Shown: piece by piece, positions 1 through 7,681 of the stretch
How positions within the stretch are numbered: the first letter of the stretch is position 1
Layout: every line of letters starts with the position of its first letter
Assembly: GCA_913061385.1 (NCBI GenBank)
Contig: CAJXTM010000049.1
Span: 1 to 11,068, forward strand
DNA length: 11,068 bases
Direction: 5' to 3'
Source: an uncultured Rhodopirellula sp.
Lineage (GTDB): Bacteria > Planctomycetota > Planctomycetia > Pirellulales > Pirellulaceae
Translations under genes and position numbers: made by a program
Notes under the pieces: model-generated
Database searches by the model: none
What the model was told of the DNA's origin: nothing
Seen by the model: only the letters and a program-made list of their open reading frames with translations

Positions 1-48
1 CGAGATCAGCCTCGGTCTCGTGGGCTCGGAGATGTGTATAAGAGACAG
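1..48. other. Nextera i7-side library adapter (artificial)
   Basis: Not biological sequence. Positions 1-6 match the end of the Illumina P7 oligo, 7-14 read CAGCCTCG, which I recognise as the Nextera i7 index N710, and 15-29 are the Nextera read-2 primer site. Positions 30-48 (AGATGTGTATAAGAGACAG) are the 19-base Tn5 mosaic end. Genomic sequence begins at 49. This should be trimmed before any gene or repeat call. Confidence 0.98.
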
Positions 49-356
49 TCTTGAGTGAGTTCTCGCACATCAGGCCACAAATCAACGGTGGCATTCCCCG
101 GCCCAAATGGCCGGCGATTCGCACGAGCCCAGTGGGTCCAGCCCAACTCGCTTCCGTCTTCGGGGCAACTGAACCATCCCTGGTAACCACACATGACCTT
201 GCCCGTCAAAGTGCGAGAGTCCACCACCGCTTTGCCCACGAGCGGACCAGCGTCCGCATCAATCTGCTGACAGACACCTACCTGCCTTGAATTCAGTACG
301 AAGCAAGTAATCAAGACAAACCATTTCAGTTTTTGACATTTTCGCTGGCACACCAT
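49..356 (-). CDS. Secreted glycoside hydrolase family 71/99-like protein, 5' part only
   Basis: N-terminal fragment of an exported protein; 102 native residues are visible before the reading frame runs into the adapter. Residues 1 to about 30 form a Sec-type leader: a basic start (RKCQKLK) then a hydrophobic stretch (WFVLITCFVL). After a linker, residues 53-64 (KVMCGYQGWFSC), 71-76 (LGWTHW) and 91-97 (VDLWPDV) match the N-terminal block of planctomycete GH71/99-like proteins, whose GH99 relatives include endo-alpha-mannosidases. The start is well supported by an AAAGGAG Shine-Dalgarno six bases upstream. The catalytic region lies beyond the window, so substrate and activity cannot be judged. 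The frame stays open into the adapter, adding a false tail beginning about residue 103. It is divergent from the sulfatase, suggesting shared control. Family assignment is from pattern recognition of a short fragment. Confidence 0.7.
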
Positions 357-515
357 TCATATCTCCTTTGCCAAAAACCAACATTCAAAACCGAAACAGC
401 ACTGAGATGATTGGGCGACTAACGTTCCGAGGCAACGCGACTTGGGAATTTCGATTAAATTGTGGTACGGATCCACGTTACCGGCAACCTGACCTGAACC
501 GAGAAGATAAACGCT
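357..515. promoter_or_regulatory. Divergent intergenic region between GH71/99-like gene and sulfatase
   Basis: These 159 bases separate two oppositely oriented starts, so promoters for both genes should lie here. I see the minus-strand ribosome-binding site and an AT-rich patch around 448-463, but no convincing -35/-10 pair on either strand and no clear operator palindrome. The promoter role is inferred from gene orientation only. Confidence 0.4.
363..369 (-). promoter_or_regulatory. Shine-Dalgarno of the GH71/99-like gene
   Basis: On the minus strand this reads AAAGGAG, six bases before the ATG at 356-354. It is the strongest ribosome-binding site in the window and fixes the start of the minus-strand gene. 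Confidence 0.75.
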
Positions 516-1964
516 GTGATTGCTCACAACCACCACTACCCAAAGCGATTGCGGACACATCATTGGTTGAGCATCCTGCTCGGATTTTGGATAGTGTCCA
601 CAGCAGCCTCACTTAGCAGCTTTGCAGACACGGCATCGAAGCATCCCAACGTTGTGATCTTATTCACTGATGATCAGGGAACACTGGATGCCAATTGCTT
701 TGGATCATCGGATCTTCACACTCCCAACATTGATGCATTGGCAGCCCGGGGAATTCGCTTCACACAGGCTTACGCGCATACCGTTTGCTGCCCATCGCGT
801 GCTGCGTTGCTAACAGGTCGCCACCCACAACGAGGAGGTGTGCGCCACTGGACTCAGGGGAACATGAACGGCCCCAAGGGAATCAACATGTTTTTAGAGG
901 AGGTAACGTTAGCCGAAACATTAAAAAACGCTGGATACCGAACGGCACTTTTTGGAAAATGGCATTTGGGTGCCCACCCGGACTACGGCCCCAAGAAGCA
1001 GGGCTTTGATGAGTTCTTTGGAATCCGCGATGGCTTCATCGACAATTACAACCATTTCTTCCTGCATCGAAATGGCTTTCATGATCTCTATGAAGGCACG
1101 AAACGAGTTGAGGCTGATGGCGAGTATTTTCCTGAACTGATGACTGACCGTGCGGTTGAGTTTATCGACCGCAATCAGCATCACCCCTTCTTCCTGTATG
1201 TGCCCTTCAATATTCCACACTACCCAGAACAGTCTCTGGCCGTTCACCAAGAGCGATACAAAGGAATTAAAGACGCTGCTCGACGAAAATACGCCGCAAT
1301 GATCACAACAACGGACGACTACATTGGTCGCGTCCTGAAGGCTCTCGAAGCAGCAAAGATCATGGACAACACCATCATCGTTTACATGAGTGACAATGGC
1401 CACTCCAACGAAACGACCTATCGTATTCGAGGCAAAGAACACCCCTCTGGCTTCCCGGAGGGCCATTTCTACGGTGCCAGTGGCGGTGGTAACACCGGAC
1501 GCTGGATTGGCCACAAGAGTAAATTTTTTGAAGGTGGGATTCGCGTCCCAGCGATTTTAAGCTACCCCGCGAAAATACCCGTGAATGAATCCCGTGACCA
1601 AATCATTACAGCGATGGATTGGTATCCTACGATACTTGAACTTTGCAACGTTGAACCAGCCCCACAGTCACCTGCAATCGATGGTTTCAGCGTGCTGCCA
1701 ATCTGCACTTCTGCAGACGCCCCCTCGCCCTACGAAGGTGTTCTCCATTTCCACTGGGGTTCGACTTGGGCTGTACGAGATGGCAACTGGAAGCTCATTG
1801 GTGCCGATGGCAAGCAAAACTACGAGCTTGTCAATCTGGCCGACGAGAGACCAGAAACGATCAATCATGCCAAGCACAAACCTGAATTGGTTAAGCGTCT
1901 GCTAAAATCACATTTAGACTGGCATACCAGCGTAAAACCTGTGAATCCAACCAACCCAAATTAG
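516..1964 (+). CDS. Exported FGly-dependent sulfatase (arylsulfatase-type, S1 family)
   Basis: Type I sulfatase of the alkaline phosphatase superfamily, hydrolysing sulfate esters, 482 residues, a normal length. Residues 1-37 are an export leader: a His/Arg-rich n-region, a hydrophobic core (LSILLGFWIVSTAA) and a likely cut after SFA. The metal site starts with TDDQG (D52, D53). Residues 91-101 (CCPSRAALLTG) are the C-x-P-S-R signature; C91 is the cysteine converted to formylglycine, requiring a maturase not in this window. Further conserved pieces are GKWH at 147-150, SDNG at 292-295 and the K-x(n)-EGGIRVP block at 334-345. All expected catalytic residues appear present. The start is GTG with a weak GAGAAG about nine bases upstream; an in-frame TTG at 567 could also begin a shorter leader. 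The true substrate is unknown; carbohydrate neighbours favour a sulfated glycan. It may share transcription with the esterase 85 bases downstream. Confidence 0.95.
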   Translation: MIAHNHHYPKRLRTHHWLSILLGFWIVSTAASLSSFADTASKHPNVVILFTDDQGTLDANCFGSSDLHTPNIDALAARGIRFTQAYAHTVCCPSRAALLTGRHPQRGGVRHWTQGNMNGPKGINMFLEEVTLAETLKNAGYRTALFGKWHLGAHPDYGPKKQGFDEFFGIRDGFIDNYNHFFLHRNGFHDLYEGTKRVEADGEYFPELMTDRAVEFIDRNQHHPFFLYVPFNIPHYPEQSLAVHQERYKGIKDAARRKYAAMITTTDDYIGRVLKALEAAKIMDNTIIVYMSDNGHSNETTYRIRGKEHPSGFPEGHFYGASGGGNTGRWIGHKSKFFEGGIRVPAILSYPAKIPVNESRDQIITAMDWYPTILELCNVEPAPQSPAIDGFSVLPICTSADAPSPYEGVLHFHWGSTWAVRDGNWKLIGADGKQNYELVNLADERPETINHAKHKPELVKRLLKSHLDWHTSVKPVNPTNPN

Positions 1965-2049
1965 ATCAGCATGTGCTGGGTACACCACCAACGCCCTGCT
2001 TCTCGTTCTGACGAATCCGCCAATCCTTGCAACCTCAGCAAATCCAAAC

Positions 2050-3627
2050 ATGTTGAAACACATCACCTTGCCGATCATCGCATTGCTTCTGTGCTGCAAC
2101 CCAGCGTTCGCGCAATTAGAAATACCAAGCATCTTCAGTGATCACATGGTGCTGCAGCGCAACCAGCAGATCAAGGTCTGGGGGTGGTCCATGGCTGGGG
2201 ATGAGATCACTTGTTCTCTGGCCGGCCAAAATGCAAGAGCAAAAGCCGCTTCAGACGGAACCTGGTTCGTCAACTTCGAAGAGTTCACTTCTGGTGGACC
2301 TTATGAATTGAAGATCCAAGGGCAAAGGAAAGAAATCGTGATCAATGACATCTACATAGGCGAAGTCTGGCTATGTTCCGGACAGTCAAACATGGCAATG
2401 AAAGTAGGTGGTGTGCTGGATGCGGAGACAGAGATATCAGCCGCCAAACACCCGGCGATTCGGATGTTTACCGAATCATCATCCCATGCCACTGAGCCAC
2501 AAGATCGCTGCAAGGGTGCGTGGCAAGTGTGCAGCCCTGAAACGGTCCGTAGCTTTTCTGCCACTGCATACTTCTTTGGACGCAAACTGCAACAGGAACT
2601 CAATGTCCCCGTGGGACTCATCAATTCTTCAGTGGGTGGAACTGCGATCGAGGCTTGGACGAGCATGCCGGCTCAGACATCGAACAAGATTCTCAATCCG
2701 ATGATGCTCGAGTTCGCGGCTCAGGACAAAGGATTCGACACAGAAGCAGCCAACGAACGTTATCAGAAATCGCTCGCTCGATGGGAAAAAACAAAAGCGG
2801 ACAATGCAAACACCAAAGGCAAAGATCAGAAGAAACGTTTACCACGCCGACCGTCGTTGCCAAACAAACCATCAGAAGGCAAAAACTATCCGAGCAATCT
2901 GTTCAATGGAAAAGTTAATCCCTTGGTCGGTTACGGGATTCGCGGTGCGATCTGGTATCAGGGCGAACGCAACTCCAACGGAAAGTTCTCTGACCTGTAC
3001 GACAAACAACTCGAAACCCTGATCACCGATTGGCGACAACGATGGGGTACGCCAGAACTTCCGTTTGCATGGGTGCAACTCCCCAATTTCCGAGCACTGC
3101 AAACCGATCCCTCTGAACCCAGCGGATGGGTCAACGTCCGCGAAGGCATGCGTCGCGCATTGAGCATCCCACACACTGGCATGGCGATCACTGTTGATGT
3201 CGGCGATGCAAAGAACATTCACCCTAGGACCAAGCAGGCCGTTGGAGGCCGATTGGCTCGATGGGCACTGGTCGATGTCTACCAACGGGGCAACAAACTA
3301 CCAGGCGGCAACGTGGCCATGGGGCCACTACTCAAGTCATCACAAACAGCAGGTGACCGAATCAACCTGACCTTCGAGCAAGTTGGCAAAGGCCTGAAAT
3401 CATCCAAAAGTCCACTGCAGGGTTTCGCAATAGCCGGCAAGGACCAAGTTTTTCACTGGGCGGAAGCTGAAGCGAACGGAGACCAAGTATCTGTATGGTC
3501 AAAACAGGTTCCAAACCCAGTCGCTGTTCGCTACTCGTGGGCCGCCAACCCAGCGGGAAATCTTACCAACAGCATTGACCTTCCGGCCTCGCCATTTCGG
3601 ACAGATGCGTGGACGGAGGTTGAATAG
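2050..3627 (+). CDS. Secreted SGNH-type carbohydrate esterase, sialate O-acetylesterase-like (SASA)
   Basis: 525-residue exported esterase of the sialate 9-O-acetylesterase/acetylxylan esterase-like SASA family, expected to remove O-acyl groups from sugars. Residues 1-21 are a clean Sec signal (ALLLCC core, cut after AFA). Residues 22 to about 105 form the beta-rich N-terminal domain typical of the family (FSDHMVLQR at 29-37). LCSGQSNM at 108-115 carries the probable nucleophile S113; GTAIEAW at 197-203, WYQGERN at 302-308 and the NIHPRTKQ block with H391 complete the active site. Most relatives read WYQGESN or a close variant at the third block, so R307 is unusual. Residues about 225-280 are a hydrophilic, Lys/Arg-rich insert before the strongly conserved second half. 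The sialic-acid name is inherited from the family; in planctomycetes an acetylated plant or algal polysaccharide is more plausible. No clear Shine-Dalgarno precedes the ATG. Confidence 0.9.
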   Translation: MLKHITLPIIALLLCCNPAFAQLEIPSIFSDHMVLQRNQQIKVWGWSMAGDEITCSLAGQNARAKAASDGTWFVNFEEFTSGGPYELKIQGQRKEIVINDIYIGEVWLCSGQSNMAMKVGGVLDAETEISAAKHPAIRMFTESSSHATEPQDRCKGAWQVCSPETVRSFSATAYFFGRKLQQELNVPVGLINSSVGGTAIEAWTSMPAQTSNKILNPMMLEFAAQDKGFDTEAANERYQKSLARWEKTKADNANTKGKDQKKRLPRRPSLPNKPSEGKNYPSNLFNGKVNPLVGYGIRGAIWYQGERNSNGKFSDLYDKQLETLITDWRQRWGTPELPFAWVQLPNFRALQTDPSEPSGWVNVREGMRRALSIPHTGMAITVDVGDAKNIHPRTKQAVGGRLARWALVDVYQRGNKLPGGNVAMGPLLKSSQTAGDRINLTFEQVGKGLKSSKSPLQGFAIAGKDQVFHWAEAEANGDQVSVWSKQVPNPVAVRYSWAANPAGNLTNSIDLPASPFRTDAWTEVE

Positions 3628-3716
3628 AAGACAAGCTATCACCGGCACCGACATTTTGATTAACATGAAGTCGGGGGCAATTTACCCTCCCACCTGACCA
3701 TCCTTCCCGAACGTCA

Positions 3717-5834
3717 TTGACGCGAGCCAACCCGTTGTCGTACCGCCTGCCACTGCTATTGATTATTTTTGGCTGGGTCACCCTGTGCACGCCTGAGAGT
3801 GCTATTAGCAGTGATCAGGACAAAGCAACCTCGGGCAAGACCACTCAGGCCGAAAGTGACCCACAACAGGTTTACCAGACGACGATTCAACCCTTGCTCA
3901 GGAAACACTGTTTTCAATGTCACGGGCAAGGCGACGAAGTCCATGGCGAAGTCAACTTTCGCGAACTCAAGACTGAGCAGCAAATCGAAGCAGCCTTTGA
4001 GCTTTGGTCCAGTGTCCTTGAGGTGATAGATTCAGGTGCCATGCCACCTGAAACCCAACCTCGCTTGACCTCCGCAGAAATTGAACAATTCAAATCTTGG
4101 TACCAGAAGGATTTGGTGGACACAATCCAGCCACTGCCAGGCATCCTTCGCCCTCGACGCCTGTCAGCTCATGAATATCGGCAAACGCTGCGATCACTAT
4201 TTGGATTTGAGCTGGAAGTTGCCATTGCTGAAGCCGAGCAGACGGTCGTCGAAAAATCGCTGGTGATGAAACTGCTACCTGTCGACCCACCGGGTCCGAG
4301 CGGCTTTAAAAATGACACATCAGCAAATCCATTGACCACCAATGTCTGGGATCAGTATTCATTCCTGATTGATGACGCCTTGGAGCAGTGGTTTGACCCT
4401 AGACAGCGAGAACACATTGAGGTGGTCGCGGGCCCCATCAGCGCTGAACACATGACACCAGAGCAGGCAGAAAAAGTCTTGCGATGGATGCTGCGACACG
4501 CCTACCGACGTTCTCCGAAGGCGGAAACGATTGCGACCTCTCTAGCAGCAATCGCCGGAAAGCGGGCAGCGGAATTGGAATCGGCTCTTCGTATCGAACT
4601 CAAATCCGTGCTCATGTCACCCCCATTCATTTACCGCAGTCTGCTTGCAACGATTAATGCACCCAACGCCAAAAACGACACTGTGCCCCCGAGGCCCTAC
4701 GGACGTGTCGACGATCATGAACTGGCAGAACGCCTCAGTTACTTTCTATGGGGTGACATGCCTGATGATCGTTTGATGCAGTTGGCAGATCGAGGTGCCC
4801 TGCATGATCCTGATGTCTATGCAAGTGAAGTAGCCCGCATGCTGGAGGACGCAAAATCACGAAATTTGGCTTACAACTTTGGCGTGGAATGGTTCTCGCT
4901 AAATGAGATATCAAAAGTCTCAAACAACCCGCCTGTGTCACATGCTCTACGCCAGCAACCAATTGACTTCCTGCATCACCTATTTACCGAGGGTCAACCG
5001 CTACTGGAACTGATCGATTCCAACGTCACCTTTGTGAATCCCCATACAGCAAAATACTACCCGCGTGACCGAAAACGCATGACTGCATACAGGAAACAAC
5101 GGGGAATCGAAGTCGAGGCAGTTTCGAATCAGCGACTTGAATTGACGAACACTCCTGAGCGTGGAGGTCTGCTGACGATGCCCGGCGTTCTGGCCATGAA
5201 CAAAGGTCCTGTCATTCGCGGCACCTGGATGCTTGAACGAATCATGGGTGAGCACCTGCCCGACCCACCGGCAAACGTTGGACAGGTCAAACCGAATCAG
5301 CGAGGTGAGAACCTCAGTTTTCGTGAACGCTTTGAGTTGCACCGCAGCAATGAAACGTGTGCGATCTGCCACAACAAGATCGACCCACTGGGCTTTGCCA
5401 TGCAGGCCTACGATGCCAGTGGAAACTACAAGCCAGCAGGTTCATCAAACGCAAACACGAACAAAAAACGAAACAAGAAAAAACCGGACGATCCGACGAA
5501 CAACCAAACCGCGTCTTCCCCTGCAGCACGCCTGGACACGAGCGGTCGCCTTTCAAGCGGAGAAACATTTGACGACTACGACGGATTAAAGCAAATCCTG
5601 ATCACATCTCGACGTCGCACAGTGATAGAAAACATTGTCAAACGCACTCTGTCGTATGCACTTGCTCGCGAGCTCAACATCCACGACGTGCCAACGGTCG
5701 ACACCATCACCAGTGAACTTAACCAGCATGGAAATCTGGAACGACAAGAAGGTTCGTACCATGACTTGATCAACTTGGTGGTCAACAGTTTGCCGTTCAC
5801 ACACGCCGAACCACAACACACAAAAAACGACTGA
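3717..5834 (+). CDS. Diheme planctomycete cytochrome, PSCyt1/DUF1587/1595/1592/1588/1585 protein, copy 1
   Basis: 705-residue exported c-type cytochrome of the DUF1592 group; biochemical function unknown for the family. Residues 8-24 form the hydrophobic leader. Domains in order: PSCyt1 with heme motif CFQCH (C65, C68, H69); PSD3/DUF1587 from RRLSAHEYRQTLRSLFG (147-163); PSD5/DUF1595 about 245-308; PSD4/DUF1592 about 330-455 with LSYFLWGDMPDD (340-351); PSCyt3/DUF1588 about 475-570 with the second heme motif CAICH (C548, C551, H552) followed by IDPLGF; and PSD2/DUF1585 about 605-695. Both hemes should attach in the periplasm. The PSCyt3 domain lacks the long proline run of copy 2, having LPDPPANV instead. 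A Lys/Asn-rich insert (about 572-605) precedes PSD2. The only plausible start is TTG at 3717: the frame has a stop at 3666 and no ATG or GTG after it, and no ribosome-binding site is evident. Fourteen bases separate it from its DUF1552 partner. Confidence 0.92.
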   Translation: MTRANPLSYRLPLLLIIFGWVTLCTPESAISSDQDKATSGKTTQAESDPQQVYQTTIQPLLRKHCFQCHGQGDEVHGEVNFRELKTEQQIEAAFELWSSVLEVIDSGAMPPETQPRLTSAEIEQFKSWYQKDLVDTIQPLPGILRPRRLSAHEYRQTLRSLFGFELEVAIAEAEQTVVEKSLVMKLLPVDPPGPSGFKNDTSANPLTTNVWDQYSFLIDDALEQWFDPRQREHIEVVAGPISAEHMTPEQAEKVLRWMLRHAYRRSPKAETIATSLAAIAGKRAAELESALRIELKSVLMSPPFIYRSLLATINAPNAKNDTVPPRPYGRVDDHELAERLSYFLWGDMPDDRLMQLADRGALHDPDVYASEVARMLEDAKSRNLAYNFGVEWFSLNEISKVSNNPPVSHALRQQPIDFLHHLFTEGQPLLELIDSNVTFVNPHTAKYYPRDRKRMTAYRKQRGIEVEAVSNQRLELTNTPERGGLLTMPGVLAMNKGPVIRGTWMLERIMGEHLPDPPANVGQVKPNQRGENLSFRERFELHRSNETCAICHNKIDPLGFAMQAYDASGNYKPAGSSNANTNKKRNKKKPDDPTNNQTASSPAARLDTSGRLSSGETFDDYDGLKQILITSRRRTVIENIVKRTLSYALARELNIHDVPTVDTITSELNQHGNLERQEGSYHDLINLVVNSLPFTHAEPQHTKND
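5430..5531 (+). other. Lys/Asn-rich low-complexity insert in cytochrome copy 1
   Basis: Codons for residues about 572-605, between the second heme motif and PSD2, encode a run dominated by Asn, Lys, Ser and Thr (core NTNKKRNKKKP). The DNA is A-rich with several runs of five or six A. Copy 2 has a much shorter basic linker at the same point. Probably a flexible, surface-exposed linker; a role in binding is speculative. Confidence 0.7.
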
Positions 5835-5840
5835 AGAGAG
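5835..5840 (+). promoter_or_regulatory. Shine-Dalgarno coupling cytochrome 1 to DUF1552 copy 1
   Basis: AGAGAG immediately follows the TGA stop of the cytochrome and lies eight bases before the ATG at 5849. This purine-rich site supports that start. Its contact with the stop codon suggests translational coupling of the two genes. Confidence 0.65.
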
Positions 5841-5848
5841 ATACCAAT

Positions 5849-7432
5849 ATGTCATGGCAATTAGATCGACGTCGATTTCTGCGTGGTGCCGCAGGCCCAC
5901 TCCTGCCTTTGCCTTTCCTAAATCTGATGGAACGCAAAGCGTCAGGCGCTGCAGCCGATGGTCCGCCGATCCGATTCATGACACTCTTCAAACCCAACGG
6001 AGTTCACCCTCCCAGTTGGAGCATCAACGGTGGCACAGAATTCGACTTCCGCATGTCGCCTCTCATGCAACCGTTCGCGAAACACAAACAGGATTTATTG
6101 ATTCTGGACAACATGGGTGATTTTGGTTTTTCATCCCACGCTAACTCAACACGTCGATTCCTGAGTGGTCACCACAGGAACACTAAATCAGCCTCCGTTG
6201 ATCAGTTGATTGCGGATAGAATTGGAAAGGGAACGCCGCACCGTTCTCTTGAATTAACTACAGAGGGTCTGTTCCCCAATCAGATTGGCTGCAGTTATAT
6301 CTCTTATGATTCCAACGGTGACCCGATCCCGCGAGAAAGCGATCCGCAACTGATCTTTGATCGACTCTTTCGAAGTCCAATGCGGAATCAGGACAAACGT
6401 CGCGAAATGCGTAGCGTGCTGGACCGCGTATCCGAAGATGCAAAATCACTGTCACGAACCGCAGGCGTAGAAGACAAGCAGACACTGGATCAATATTTGT
6501 CAGTGGTTCGCTCAACCGAGAAACGGATCGAGAACATTGCTGCCTCTTCGAACGACATACCCAAGGCTACGATGGAACGTCCGTTGGCACCCGCCAACAT
6601 GAATGAGCAGGTGGAGTCGATGCTCGACTTGATCGCACTTGCACTTTGGACAGATTCGACACGGTGCGTGACTTACATGCTTGGCAACAGCAACAGTCGA
6701 ATGATCTTTGACTTTCTGGGCATCAAGGAACAGCACCATTACCTCTCCCATTTCTTCCGCAACTTCTCGCGTCAGAATCTTGATGCACTTTTAAAAATCA
6801 GCCTTTGGCACATGGAGAAGTTTGACTATCTGCTGACACGCATGAAATCCTACAAAGATCACGAAGGCAGCCTTCTTGACCACAGCATTGTGCTTTACGG
6901 CTCAGGCATGGGACACAGCGACAATCACACGGCAACACGAATCCCAATCATTTTGGCGGGGCAGGGCGGAGGACTCGTGAAGACGGGGCGTTATGTACGT
7001 TACGCCGAAAATCAACAACTCGGTCGCTTGCACCTTGCGCTGCTTAAGCTGTTTGATGCTGACCAGGATTCCTTTGCCTACTCAAATAACCCACTACCTG
7101 GACTCAATGGCTCCAACTTCACTCCCTACAACGAACAACCTTTTGAAAGCTGGGTCAAAAAAGGGGACGGATCCATCACCGTGCAAGGACGCCTTCGGCT
7201 GTCTGATAATCTGGACGAAGCCCGCATTTTCCTGATTGATATTGAGGGTCAGCCATCGATCCGAATCGATGTCGCCTTCCGAGATTTTCATGATTTCAAC
7301 CTAGCTTACCATTGCGGAACCGCTGTCAAAATCACAGGCACTTTCACTGAGAAGGATGGTCAGCCAGTTATCACCAAGGTACAGGAATTGAATTCACTCT
7401 TCGGAAAAAAACCCGGTTCTGCCAACGGCTAA
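5849..7432 (+). CDS. Tat-exported DUF1552 (HXXSHH) family protein with extra C-terminal domain, copy 1
   Basis: 527-residue member of the DUF1552 family, whose biochemical role is unknown. The leader has a twin-arginine motif, DRRRFLRG at 6-13, followed by a short hydrophobic stretch (GPLLPLPFL), so export is probably by the Tat route, after folding. The DUF1552 region spans about 40-425: FKPNGVHPPSW (47-57), LSGHH (105-109), PRESDPQLIFDRLF (161-174), a helical segment 180-230, then the name-giving motif at 297-302 and YGSGMGHSDNH (350-360) with the LAGQGGG block (369-375). The name-giving motif reads HYLSHF, so the last His of HxxSHH is Phe302 (codon TTC). Residues about 436-515 are an additional beta-strand-rich domain ending in VKITGTFTEKDGQP, resembling an OB-fold. 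The core family is typically shorter and lacks this tail. It is tightly linked to the upstream cytochrome, so the two probably act together. Confidence 0.9.
   Translation: MSWQLDRRRFLRGAAGPLLPLPFLNLMERKASGAAADGPPIRFMTLFKPNGVHPPSWSINGGTEFDFRMSPLMQPFAKHKQDLLILDNMGDFGFSSHANSTRRFLSGHHRNTKSASVDQLIADRIGKGTPHRSLELTTEGLFPNQIGCSYISYDSNGDPIPRESDPQLIFDRLFRSPMRNQDKRREMRSVLDRVSEDAKSLSRTAGVEDKQTLDQYLSVVRSTEKRIENIAASSNDIPKATMERPLAPANMNEQVESMLDLIALALWTDSTRCVTYMLGNSNSRMIFDFLGIKEQHHYLSHFFRNFSRQNLDALLKISLWHMEKFDYLLTRMKSYKDHEGSLLDHSIVLYGSGMGHSDNHTATRIPIILAGQGGGLVKTGRYVRYAENQQLGRLHLALLKLFDADQDSFAYSNNPLPGLNGSNFTPYNEQPFESWVKKGDGSITVQGRLRLSDNLDEARIFLIDIEGQPSIRIDVAFRDFHDFNLAYHCGTAVKITGTFTEKDGQPVITKVQELNSLFGKKPGSANG
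7154..7393 (+). other. C-terminal OB-like beta domain of DUF1552 copy 1
   Basis: Codons for residues about 436-515. Alternating hydrophobic residues suggest five or six strands: SITVQGRLRL, ARIFLIDIEG, IRIDVAFRDF, TAVKITGTFT and PVITKVQEL. The pattern G-x-V-K-I-T-G-T followed by a turn and a final strand is common in OB-folds. Fold assignment is inference from pattern only. Confidence 0.45.
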
Positions 7433-7681
7433 AACGCGTTCAATGTGAACCACCCAACCGGTCCGGGCAGAAAATGGGAAATCACGCCCGCACATCGGAA
7501 TTGATTGCGGTTCAGACTTCGTTCCCCCACTGGCTCAGCACGGGTGTGACCGCAGATGAATCGCTGTGGCATTTACAGAAAATCCATTGCCCCCCAAATC
7601 GAGGGCTCAACTTGACCGAATCACTCCGAGTGCATAGGTTCAAATGAAGTCCCTCTTGATCGTGATTCTCGCAGGCAACGC
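7433..7681 (+). promoter_or_regulatory. Intergenic gap between the two cytochrome/DUF1552 modules
   Basis: At 249 bases this is the longest non-coding gap in the window and the natural place for a separate promoter of the second module. I see no convincing promoter boxes and no strong terminator. A short open frame (7644-7709) starts inside it and overlaps the next gene; it is treated in the findings and not called here. Confidence 0.3.

Noticed and set aside
51..290. 79-residue plus-strand open frame at the left end.
   Set aside because: Lies opposite the GH71/99-like fragment, which has a signal peptide, family motifs and a strong Shine-Dalgarno; this one has none.
921..1514. 197-residue minus-strand open frame inside the sulfatase.
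   Set aside because: Shadow of the sulfatase, whose catalytic motifs are all in the plus-strand frame; the antisense product shows no recognisable domain, leader or ribosome-binding site.
5233..5589. 118-residue plus-strand open frame inside cytochrome 1.
   Set aside because: Out-of-frame shadow over the second heme domain and basic linker; its Thr/Arg-rich composition results from reading those codons out of register.
7464..7490. CGGGC and GCCCG arms separated by 17 bases after DUF1552 copy 1, as a possible terminator.
   Set aside because: The stem is only five base pairs, the loop is large and no T-run follows.
7612..7640. TTGACC followed by a CATAGG-like box upstream of cytochrome 2, as a sigma-70 promoter.
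   Set aside because: The -10 match is poor and spacing is about 15 bases; planctomycete promoters are too poorly defined to call on this.
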